Below, piece after piece: positions 61,301-64,000 of a DNA stretch of 64,000 bases. A model generated the notes under the pieces. It was not told the origin of the DNA. It was given only the letters and a program-made list of their open reading frames with translations, and did no database searches. Numbering within the stretch: position 1 is the stretch's first letter; every line of letters begins with the position of its first letter. Source of the stretch: JAGQPD01 sp020426865 (GTDB lineage Bacteria > Planctomycetota > Planctomycetia > Pirellulales > Pirellulaceae); contig JAWKTN010000002.1 of the NCBI GenBank assembly GCA_041399065.1, forward strand, positions 1,054,001-1,118,000, in the 5' to 3' direction. A program made the translations under genes and the position numbers.

Positions 61301-64000
61301 ATGGCGCGGGAATGGTACCGGGACGAGTTTCGCTCGAAGCGCTGCAGGATCTCGTGAAGACGCGAACGCGTGCCATTGCCAAAGCCAATGGCCTTCTCGG
61401 TTCGACGACGGCCACGTCGAAGAATGTGAAGGTGGCGACCGCGAACGTGACGGTCAGCAGCGGAGCGAAGATCACGGCAGCGGAGTTGTTTACTGAAGCG
61501 TTTGCCGACAAGGACAATCCAGACAACTATGTTGAGGAAGCCGAAACGGATCAGCATACATTGGCCGGCGCCGTGATCGAAGCGGTCGAAGGAGCTGCCA
61601 CGGTCGTCGGTGAACTGGTGTGCCTCTGGGGTCTCGTTTGCGACGCTGAAGGGGCCATCGATGCTGCCTCGGATGCCGTACGCGGGTTTACCGGCAACGG
61701 AGACACCGTCCTGACGACCTCGGCGTTGGGGCTCCCCGCCGCCATTGTCGACTCGACGGTCAACTTCAACGGAAACGTGATGATCATGGGTGGCATCTCG
61801 CCGGAGATCGAGATCGACGCCGCCGGGCGCCTGGTGCGCGCCGATGGTAAGGGAATCGTCGTGCGTGACGGCAATGGCAATCCCATTCCGGTCGGCCAGC
61901 TGATTCCGACGAACGATATCATTATCGATGACATTCGCAACACGAACCCACCGGGCCTGATTCACTTAGAGGCCGAAGGGCGATTGTCCGGCGATTCGGA
62001 CTTTACGTTCAACACGGCTTTTGATGAAGTCAATATCATCAACAACTCGGCCAAGAATCTCCGCATCAACGATATCGAGGTACTCAATCAAAACGCAACA
62101 ACACCGTCAATTGTATTGATCGGCGTGCCGGCACCGAAGGACACGTTCCACTACGACCTATTCACCAATGCCATCGACACATTCATCGACATTCAGAATA
62201 CCAGCACAGCCGATCGCGACATCCTATTGTTAGGTCACATCGAAAATCAGGGGGGTATTACATCGATCCTCAACCGTGGCGGCGACATTCTTGCGAATGA
62301 TCAATCAGGGTTTGCGACAACGACCACATACATTCGCACGCGTGACCTGCGACTTACTGCTGAACTTGGCAGCGTAGGTCGAGAGAACCCGAACGGACAC
62401 GAGCGAATCTTCGCCAGAATGGTTGCCACGGAAATTGCGGCGACGCCACGAATCGAAGCCCATGGAAACCAGGGCGTCTACGTCGACGCCACGCTGGGTA
62501 CGGGCGATGCGAATGTGCCGTTAACTTTGAATACCGACAACCTGACGTCGGCCAGCGGAGACGTCGATTTCCGCTTCAGTGGCGGCTATCGACTGGTACC
62601 ACAACTCGACTCAAGCTCGTTCCCGCCGAAGATCTCCACGCAGATTGTCTTCCAAGATGTCACACTCAATATGGGAGCCGCGTCGGCGGGTGGCGATATT
62701 CTGCTGGTCGCGTTGGCTCCGGTCGATAAAGGCTCGGGCAACATCCTGGCCGATACGAACTGGGTGCTTAATGGCACGATTCTGGCGGCCAACGGGCAAG
62801 CCACGGTGGCCACAATGTCTGGCGATCTCGTCCGCGGCACGAATTCACATGTCGTAGCGGCTCGGGACGTCGCGTTAGCCGCTGACGTGACGGTGGATAC
62901 CTCGAACCGCATAGTATTGTCAGGAAGCACGACTGGCCGTATCGGAACGGTTTCGAAACCCATTCGCACGAATCTGTTGGGTGGTAAACTCGACGCGAAG
63001 GCCGGTAATGATATCGTCATTTACGAGGCACAGGGGGCGATACTAACCGGTGAGATCGAAAGTCTCGCTGGCGGAATTCTGTTGCGTACACCAGACCTGG
63101 TTTCCAGCGGCCAGAACATTCTTGTTCCCAACGGTTCGACAATCACAACCGACGAGGGAGATATTCGCCTGTTTGCCGGAGACGATATCACGATCGAAGC
63201 AGGCGCAGAGGTAAACGCCGGAGACGATCTCCACATTCGCGGTGACTTTGGCAATGCCGACCTGGGCGTGCCAACAACCATCAACGTGCATGGCTCTCTT
63301 TTTGCAGACTACGCAGAAATCGCGGCAGAACGCGATAATGACTTGATCAACGTATCGAGCGTTCCCGCCGGGGCTGTAACACAAATTCTCGGCAACGAAG
63401 GCCAGGACACGATGAACCTGGATATCCCGGTCACCGACGCGGCCGTGGTTGTCGCCTACGGAGACTATCCAATCACGACGGCGCCACTTCCCCCGGATGC
63501 CGATGTCATCGATGCGGTTGATTCCACATTGGGACTGTTTATCGATGGCGGTGGCGGCTTTGATATCATCGACGGCGGACAGGGCCCGGATACGATTACT
63601 GGTTCAAGTTTCCACGACATCGTTCGCGGTGGCCCCGACAATGACACGCTCTACGGTGACGCGGCCTTCTTGATCAATTTCGCACGACATACGGTGCAAG
63701 CAGTCGAATCGGGTTATGCCAACATCGGCATCCCCGGTGCCGACAATCTGTTCGGCGAAGACGGTGACGACACTATCCATGGCAACGGTGGTGACGACAA
63801 GATTTTTGGCGAGCTCGGCGACGACACCGCATTCGGCGATGCCGGCCGTGATTTCATTCTCGGTGACATCGGAAACGATACGTTGCACGGCGGCTCCGGC
63901 GGTGACTTTGTTTCCGGGGGCATCGATACTGGCAAGCGCATATCGCTCGATGCACTGAATCGCGACGAATTCGGCGACTACGTCGACGGTGACGCCGGAC
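40393..64000 (+). CDS. Giant LEPR-XLL repeat protein (VCBS, 54-aa repeats, RTX), 3' end beyond window
   Basis: A single frame of at least 7,869 codons runs to the window edge; reading checked at many points gives coherent protein in one phase. Order: basic start and LEPRLLLF (residues 24-31, LEPR-XLL type). Then a zinc-phospholipase-C/S1-nuclease-like domain, about 55-205 (YAGAVGPDAFPD, H140-x3-D144-x3-H148, H178). A beta-rich part begins near 970 with early repeats. VCBS/FG-GAP units lie at about 2070-2960 with two inserts, followed by regular 54-residue repeats (about 4300-5740), further repeats to about 7050, a beta-rich C-terminal part and RTX units from about 7715. Surface or secreted adhesin/toxin-like role is inferred. 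Only scattered cysteines are seen. Confidence 0.88.
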   Translation, partial: MSSRFWRWRRRRDQKRQMEGVEFLEPRLLLFKPQTHVEVAKDVRFDVIEDGKVELVGREYAVHPSVVQALKDYPSFYYAGAVGPDAFPDVIMGQSLIHPVDTGMWFQRIFDSAWSAQTDPAWSPVERSQILAFAYGYATHGAGDFFAHSLVNEFTEGIFPSFAEIVQNDRDLGNAVRHFMLEGYVGDVTPGTDNQDNRTLLPDGDISNTSTHGITYDVPTRFVYETLLKPFPLDPAADADTGYTSLGVSTGVATNAFTRVTGSFINEGFQAGQEVFAFGFGAANNHSYLVLNVTDTTLTVFEPIAADSATGDGDEALVTQGSRGVLLDRFFDIQRAVDTAADAAQLAFGGPPSNTFDNLFNVYLAALADADPATPTARQTEELFLAYLRNWSSEIDRGIQDWGEIGLAIAKGLFDSQTLRDLQNYVGKNVGIDVDPSRGEEEGKIGIADTLVTLLDDPNLDGDFADSFLNRHLLPMFGVPPQIAQLRTALQGFGVAIDDNIVGPLRLALNPITDALDAIKELPKQFIEDMIEERYGIDVDQFDLLSKLNNKVDLASITVGDRTIPIFKPGDHAKIDRYLGIQGIAQSDPLAIPANDIPGVTFYEGATVSISTNVEFDKQKFAAYANSVTLGKLLLLSEDPLDGNALAANQMSQLMTDLTGASYDWSLLNINGAHGGNIFTSTLPKPGQEILVQAEVGPSGTFPVDSRPWLLSIDGSGSWRDGFTTTTFLQYRINPPSPGAPNAKAVWQANVPTNQEFKVQVSWLANVTQRIDDPNVDDNTLEFPFEDDLPITPATNATYRIFDGANPTPIATIQNINQQLFNLDVIDGEITYDEIATVSSTSGVLRIEMDNDANGHVIAGPVRLEPAAGGSPQYVRFERDPNTLSVLPSGYSEQGPNWVDSGFRSGTGNFPLWESKLLRPAFRQLFVDWMNGSLQFPDLGDQPSDDPNQLPIAANPIPSAATPFDPLPTIVPPAGVSIVVTGNQTQNVGDIIIAGIVGDGTGPRDSLTIVSTGTVRITGDVGGEGLSNLTIQAQRIEIDPQVIVSTRSISGSDPLTNASNADSGSLSLSAGTIIIGNGAALLSHANGAFAAGDVTLTATVAEDLTWTFGIGSATFQGTSAIATIDVGDGALIRGRDVAMQTNASTLKSAELTIDIDPADPSGLEAQIDESELVQVSALAAAAISESLSQILVRAGVDIIADRDITMDADALSESQITTRNRYLGITYGSSAPTADIEVRNGTLLQAGRDVSVIAGAGNTLGVHTVVPAGGEIAHFSIAYGKARTHSRADVQAGATLLAQNATVRADNVNSFSNVAEAAGFTASESVGLGATFVLGSNQSSAEAVLSAHVEVAGNVDVEATSRNPQNVARGFAQIADPLETTPFLEALADFLEDIDLSTIVGSDIEIDPRTLGPDVSLAAAVALVESENKASALVNDGANMRIGGNLIVDTLSEEHYQASATSNAVDTTSVGVGGAVVFSRVANQATSFLGPNAVIDVAGQIHLNSLAHVIDPLPDFSPDASLANTNVATGSDRVAEEFGDANTIAQSVSDALQPLQAFLAPFLADPSTVGTSFVHAGATVPAGVVAIGGGVNHLEIYNNATSGIAAGARINQRDVAPSTGQDILIDATADLEATNLAGLDSALNITDGGAGNTIGGFYNGLIGDNIATAYIDDRAIVGAARDVNVHSLTDQQVLAVVEAGAEGNDVGVDGAFGLVKLGHQSFAYIEDRADVFAGNAVNLDADNTGHVVNVAGGVASGQDVGVGTSGAFTITAGTSVIDLVGDTDEEGPFGGRSRTRAFIGDAREEVGPMGTGGETGKVVAPEITLDAFNDLHAMTVSTSGAASQGAFGSIGPNERFQGMAFGVGFSGDVALNQLNYATETFIRDTEIVDATNRLLLNATDAPQLVSGAGAVTFGNHFGIGGAFAYNGQDAVTRSYVQDATIQSQDAQILSQSTDSVITVSNGGSGAKNSVAVAGSVNFHNVNNLAEAAVGDRAHANVDDLNIRSHSTLNSSSNAGASAAISHGFLSVGAALDLGSLGNAAHAYVGNEASVTTETPVNIHADTNENIVSVVASMASAGEGPQNRLYRNNGTSGPLSGVAGENIGGDDTITTSMALGDIDGDGDLDLVTGSFGQFNRSYVNDGSGSFEAGHDMGSLFEQAGRFFATDFDPQSLIPDLTLAIALADVDNDGDLDAIAGNLGQANRLFLNDGEGQFATGVTIGDATVDVSIDPASANTNRTVDDLVALVQTQVDAALVAAGLTPGEVRVTLSDAGVIHFLADARLLLADTAQQLLADARRDGVLETDVANTPLMLTLAYDGNNVDLTIDPQVTNDNATANDLRAELQTFVDGALIAAGTGVAGDVRVQLDANNQIVFMLPTHTLAGTADAQAAIQAARTGNSPVLNSDVTIAIVYDDKPLSVTIAQPETAGNVSVDDLIVDIQAAIDNAAVAAGVARPADIVVSTNGTGQITLAPRTDHSLADTSSIELIIATARRAGRLQTADGSAVVLPLHLSDADATTSIATADINGDGSVDILAGNLDQFNRFYINDGAGGFGLGRNVFTDTDLTTSVGLADLNQDGRPDIVAGNLGFDLGEVIRQGLIRVTDFVEDTVINIVDLVSSGLVSLLDLVEQELIDRFDFDPLAPITIADILNAGITELADLVREGLLALEDFTDIDLDADAITATGLLTNAQLLAAGLINAAGNVSLHDLVNSGIITLEQLIGRDLVDENSLNIPTITLGSLLSTPLADLRSIIAAGLADAADLLREQLHLRELIESGIVDLANLAQEELLDLLDLDQQRVDLQDITDQLAFGGTTKVYFQDATGSFLPPLELGQDITKGVAIGDVTGDGRPDIIVGNSGTGTRLYRNIGGNSFDTGTRITEIGPLTTGIALGDMDGDNDLDLVVVNFGTTNRLYLNDGSGNFSAGTDISVDANTSSSVVLGDVDGDGAIDVLAGDSKPAIAAAGSLSRFDAAIDGKAWIDSGAVVDTPQSVNVSAVDDATIVTIAGADASGTFASVGLSVGSANIVRDVAAFVLGNVIAADGTGFSEPSGLFVEARSHDDVLAYASGSATADDVAVVASANIPTMESITEAYIAGKANIELLNATESQDVGLHVTAVHDTNTLGFAGGFGGAFRLGVGAAGDGQLFDKTTRAYVSGGADIAVRDDVVVDASSHDTSESTAVGIGAALELGIAGSVSMVSQDTTTHAYIENAKIDANGNVIVQTESDANIDTFVGAEGLGLLGGVGLSASIIPHSDRTESWIGEGATILARGLRDSSPVRTETRGITRPLRGVAVTANSYEEIHPITIGASASLLLGLAGSVNVTVLDETTRAFIGAGSQVDRFEAPDAAHIDQGIYVFAFDDTQLTGLAGTLSATLVAGLGAGIDTAIITKHTEAFIEGDVAANLHVEVVALSEEELTSISATLDVAAGLPVAVLDQINIAGGGSAALYVVAPSTTAYVGGHVSANGNIVVWADDVNEVDIISGNAAIANSNAVGGSLGAVVFNKTTEAYVDSEADVTALGLRGDSDVHTGTFTVDYTFDPLRLPLLPIALGLGVLGFVFDNPLKDSIGDAFGLTPVSAPPDDRSLTSKRKATPATRTSRGLAVSATSRDDVESLVVGFAASGELSLLTAQASASAVVAANETRAYVDRGAKVNNDLTGADSGQSVLVAAGSDTFHFAATGGAALSDVNLVGSVGAGIGLMLTDNLTEAYVAEDAVVKSVREVQVEANATQDALLFVAGFTEGAAMLHFILPNLGGSLPIASFGDRTFAYVDKNATVFSDGNIIVSANSDTDVDLIAGAAALSSGFTGVGMSAAMTIISKETQAWIGEGAHVDAKGNGGTATVLSGSVEPDFPTEQIRGLSVEARSSESVFNLALAGATGMAFGIAGGAGAAIIDSDTVAFIANDAMINQDNTTPAHPEQSVNVSSANDSKAFGLSINLVQGAISVGAGIDIGVFDNDTLSTAAPGATINARQDIDFHALTRIEGDSFVGALGDPDGFGLQVTASLYSIRGDFQDTKVYGVIPLPLSELNALNGDKLQEQLDTIIFGLTQDLGGGLQELLGDLGETVRAATSIGTAIATAAPQSNAITGAVTGDSLESRGTLVEVTGATLVAGRDVSLLADEETDLALDTTWTFAQIPGDDSPLFSLANNRSVSSTRSMSQAIVRGQANIQAGRDVTIHGTATNDDLLTSSTTFSGFQNKVGALVVGSTVNAGRDVDMDASNDASSAAWTILPTFGLLGTMTADAYHEHDVQAKIINQDDMASQVNATGSIHVVARDDSNIIAVADAVAINKDGKALAIGMSTNRVQNTIAASIENSQAHAIAGNIDVHANSSPDITAIALGGAIGGGGSAAAGSVSNNTIASTIDAHISGTSDVDAAGTISVDAFDGGTLVATSGDVTVANGRFGAGAALSFNTITSTVKAYIEGGDAADKTANIDAVAVDVLARTNIDIDAISVGGQFAQDFVLGGSVSTNEIGGMLDAHISRAAKVNATNQTRVQTNDDTHILAISGNAAIATANSSHAIGAAVSTNDITRTAIAKVDGAETDITSGTVDIASLTNADIQAIAVGGQFATGSTFGASVSTNKIGGSLESIVSGDAHVSAAATVRVRSADDATLVVLTGLAGFTTGTGGAAFGAAISKNEISRTVRATVLGSDTLISGASVDVIASTDADITATSVGGTGASEFALGGSVSINTLINTVEARVAGGASITATGGGVKVAADDDANINAITGAGAGSTGAGAIGAAFSTNDIQSTVTANVTGTNTTVSAGAVEVRASTDGDLTVIAAGGAGADSFALGGSGSINKLHNTLTASVSSSAVVSGTSNAIVKAEDDSRINSFAGAGAGAISASIGITFSTNELSSTVTAIVDDAHVSAPNAQVLAVSTNDILAIAGAGSGASSVTGSGAVTLNDLADIVEARVTGTDAVVNGSNVDVSASVGGTINAIAGVGTGAGSGAIAGSVADNAMSMQVRAIVAAGARVEGTASVDVTADDTSIIRVFAGAGSGAGTFAAGAAVGNNQLNNALEALVVDGSTRAIGGSVTVSANCEADIASLTAVGAGAGTIAGDASISLNDLGNQVTARIGNGAIASGSAIVVEAHDDSTIAALTGAGAGAGTAAIAAAFGTNSIHTETIASVASATVNSQSLSVFATSDADIEVVAVSGSGAGTFSFGGSISLNDIATKTTASILTGTHITTTGATTVRADDKAVIRNIAGAGSGAGAASGGVVVGTNDIANETRATVSDSGTIITSATLTVQANSAGEILAITAVGSGAGTAAGAVSVSTNDISSTTEASIAAAAQVTATGLVAIVATDDALIRAISGAGAGAGGAAIAGAVSLNDLSGTTRAIVDGNNTRVQAGSLQVQAGATAGTLPVTPPPPSSPPNPQGRIEALAIGGSGAGTAAVAGSDADNEIANTVEAVVRNGANVQITGNAQVTARDDSTIFAIAGGGSGAGGVAGGAALSDNDIKNTIRAVIDNADVASTAGSVIVSASSDAAMDVITASGAGAGVFAAAGSLAFNSIANVIEASIVNSADVSAANNVSITATDTSSISSLAGTATGAGIVAAGGAFAKNDVANQVRAAIRGAATEVTATAGSIALSALEDADLETAAFGVGGAGFVSVTGGVARNEIDNVVEATITNGATVTARGNVDLTANDTSHIKSLSGQAGGAFAAGIGGAASYNEIGNIVRASIDGADVTSQNDSITVDARSASTIETIAAGGNGAIVGISGSVAMNVMANTVEAFVRNADIIADDNIVVLADANNTVDTWGGTIGGGIVGLGGTVVTNMLDNVTRAFAVDSNVVARGVGTGATVPQWNADTGVRSNGTVRGFSVIATSTEAVDVRSVTGVIGGVGIAGNISVTNVEDTTEAFIVSGSVNSSSDFGQSVVVRAHQDTAVDVKAGALSAGGVALAAADDTTLINNHTQSFISDTLADSFLVASDASTPDPQIFARGVEVSSRTRETVDVVLGGASVGSIAVAGSISVTNIDSDNNAYLRHANISSLGDILVNADNIAKVDTTVGAVAGSISVSAGGSVTVNTISNTTRARIIGGNLNATGAIDVLADTDETIDTTAVTGAVGLGAGLAGAVSVNTIETTTEALIEPGSPTRLNQDAAFRPGGAFAPGAAQQVSVIADNNAKVTGLGGGLGAGLAGIGAAIDVGAIRNRTVANVGNEADVFAVGNINVLADSRQVLDSKTGAFGAGLFGLSGAISVLSLGAPISSDGAAEFKPGLVTDVNRDIRIDAVPVNTQDDSNRTAAEVQQRLAALPDPSVNDSLNASANTSNKVTSAFVSDSGNAATGARLVSANGNITISADRSYDVDIHAGDIAVGLVGFGASIGIVNVDHTTQAFLGRNGQLEAGGNIDISANDHQTSGNSSIGIFTGKAGFIAVGGGIASFDMNTDVDAFVNDDATIVDGAAVSINANQQASPKLDVFGLNIGLVAAGAAVTVADVNADVNAFVDNGATIGSTSDRVGSLSILAEANNLADLDARASSVGLVAGEAAVSNADIDADSQARIGNADIFTNGNVTVRSRTRDRSFADANGAAGGLAAGGASIADATVTGDVTSRVDTGATIVAGTDVSAGDLTVIAETSNETSAVADSTAIGLIAGLASVPDATINVNVNSLIGDADIDASDDVFVDANSFGKSFAAADGDAIGAIGVGGSVGDATVRGLTQAHVDSGAVINAGTNARQGDVRVRARTFDHVTNTNATNLSEVDADATGIGLVGGAGAVADTVLDVDYKAFVGNSQITAMLGNIAVEADARNKTRASADGKAAGIAAVGIVDATSDMRTLETLAFTSSGAVLIAGRNVDIEATSNHVADVDAIGGQGGLIAVGAATTQTDLTTRTRAEVGASSNITAGDTFSLIALNTINVNSNGSEHTPATFGGENDTESVSNVDSLTEAIVGAGAVISASQVVVQARDVNVLVESIAEADTSLAGESFNDALADVHATVRSNVSVNSGAQITANGAGMVPGRVSLEALQDLVKTRTRAIAKANGLLGSTTATSKNVKVATANVTVSSGAKITAAELFTEAFADKDNPDNYVEEAETDQHTLAGAVIEAVEGAATVVGELVCLWGLVCDAEGAIDAASDAVRGFTGNGDTVLTTSALGLPAAIVDSTVNFNGNVMIMGGISPEIEIDAAGRLVRADGKGIVVRDGNGNPIPVGQLIPTNDIIIDDIRNTNPPGLIHLEAEGRLSGDSDFTFNTAFDEVNIINNSAKNLRINDIEVLNQNATTPSIVLIGVPAPKDTFHYDLFTNAIDTFIDIQNTSTADRDILLLGHIENQGGITSILNRGGDILANDQSGFATTTTYIRTRDLRLTAELGSVGRENPNGHERIFARMVATEIAATPRIEAHGNQGVYVDATLGTGDANVPLTLNTDNLTSASGDVDFRFSGGYRLVPQLDSSSFPPKISTQIVFQDVTLNMGAASAGGDILLVALAPVDKGSGNILADTNWVLNGTILAANGQATVATMSGDLVRGTNSHVVAARDVALAADVTVDTSNRIVLSGSTTGRIGTVSKPIRTNLLGGKLDAKAGNDIVIYEAQGAILTGEIESLAGGILLRTPDLVSSGQNILVPNGSTITTDEGDIRLFAGDDITIEAGAEVNAGDDLHIRGDFGNADLGVPTTINVHGSLFADYAEIAAERDNDLINVSSVPAGAVTQILGNEGQDTMNLDIPVTDAAVVVAYGDYPITTAPLPPDADVIDAVDSTLGLFIDGGGGFDIIDGGQGPDTITGSSFHDIVRGGPDNDTLYGDAAFLINFARHTVQAVESGYANIGIPGADNLFGEDGDDTIHGNGGDDKIFGELGDDTAFGDAGRDFILGDIGNDTLHGGSGGDFVSGGIDTGKRISLDALNRDEFGDYVDGDAG
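46570..49270 (+). repeat. VCBS/FG-GAP repeats interrupted by two inserts
   Basis: Within the giant protein, integrin-like units such as LGDIDGDGDLDLVTGSFGQFNRSYVN, LADVDNDGDLDAIAGNLGQANR, ADINGDGSVDILAGNLDQFNRFY, LNQDGRPDIVAGNLG and GDVTGDGRPDIIVGNSGTG carry the DxDGDGxxD calcium loops of a beta-propeller. Two blocks sit between blades: three ~95-residue units at about 47040-47910 and a leucine-rich block at about 48150-48830. Confidence 0.85.
53299..57600 (+). repeat. 27 phased copies of a ~54-residue repeat
   Basis: A conserved Asn in [ST]xND[IL]-type steps falls at 53299, 53464, 53629, 53806, 53977, 54139, 54310, 54472, 54640, 54802, 54964, 55120, 55282, 55444, 55606, 55765, 55921, 56083, 56245, 56407, 56623, 56785, 56947, 57109, 57277, 57439 and 57598. 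Steps are mostly 162 bp (54 codons). Each unit has a V-x-A-x-(D)D-[AST]-x-I strand and a Gly/Ala-rich GAGAGAG turn. One step is 54 bp longer because of a Pro-rich linker (PPPPSSPPNPQGR). Confidence 0.9.
62896..62918 (+). repeat. Dispersed AATAC-type motif, copy 5
   Basis: GATACCTCGAACC, GCATA, GTATT inside the giant gene, in the frame DTSNRIVL. Shares 19 consecutive bases with the reverse-strand copy at 4841-4862. Confidence 0.65.
63530..64000 (+). repeat. RTX (hemolysin-type) calcium-binding repeats
   Basis: Nonapeptide units GGxGxDxxx: GGGGFDIIDGG, GQGPDTITG, GGPDNDTLYGD, GEDGDDTIHGNGGDDKIFG, ELGDDTAFGDAGRDFILG, DIGNDTLHGGSGGDF. They form a calcium-dependent beta-roll, usually near the C-terminus of type I secreted proteins. 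The array continues to the window edge. Confidence 0.92.

Noticed and set aside
40393..64000. Many long minus-strand open frames antisense to the giant gene (for example 48840-49655, 55773-56453, 59502-60563)
   Set aside because: They shadow the GC-rich repetitive coding strand, have low-complexity Ala/Pro/Thr/Ser composition, no ribosome sites and no recognisable domains.

Overview
The window looks like a chromosomal segment of a planctomycete, probably of the Pirellula/Rhodopirellula lineage. The pointers are an LEPR-XLL-type N-terminus on a giant surface protein, a PEP-CTERM protein, a BlaI/BlaR1 pair whose sensor carries polysaccharide-export and secretin-like domains, rhodanese-rich sulfur genes and a PadR/SLC12-type transporter pair. 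This assignment rests on protein recognition only. I saw no rRNA, tRNA or CRISPR.

Positions 1-4740 hold a reactive-sulfur locus read leftwards: a rhodanese-DUF2892 protein, a TauE exporter, a CstB-like persulfide dioxygenase-rhodanese and two YeeE/YedE half transporters. It is preceded by an ArsR repressor gene. The same 20-bp palindrome (ATATCG-N8-CGATAT) lies in front of both the operon and arsR. Positions 4740-5450 are decayed DNA with a truncated heparinase-like gene. mprF and a divergent N-formylglutamate amidohydrolase follow, then a Y1/HUH REP-type transposase with a nested inverted-repeat cluster downstream (9258-10800).

Positions 11000-30300 are mixed housekeeping and accessory genes: a six-hairpin glycosidase, a Ca/Na exchanger, a PQQ-propeller protein with an RGG-rich insert, a soluble chemoreceptor with a C-terminal PAS domain, a frameshifted Cys/Gly-rich outer-membrane protein, PadR plus a cation-chloride transporter, a PDZ protein, BlaI plus a large BlaR1 fusion, a small kinase, an alpha/beta hydrolase and a PEP-CTERM protein.

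Positions 30323-40049 form a compact cluster: two GT1 glycosyltransferases, a class III aminotransferase, an unknown two-domain protein, two SDR oxidoreductases, an Asp/Asn beta-hydroxylase-like protein, a NeuD-type acyltransferase and two APH-fold kinases. Overlapping starts and stops imply coupled translation. It looks like an uncharacterised pathway for a glycosylated, amino-bearing molecule.

From 40393 to the window end runs one open frame of at least 7,869 codons. It encodes an LEPR-XLL start, a zinc-phospholipase-like domain, interrupted VCBS/FG-GAP repeats, at least 27 copies of a ~54-residue repeat and RTX calcium-binding repeats. A ~23-bp motif (AATACCTCGAACC-N5-GTATT) recurs across the window inside unrelated genes and in both orientations; it is the most unexplained DNA-level signal here.
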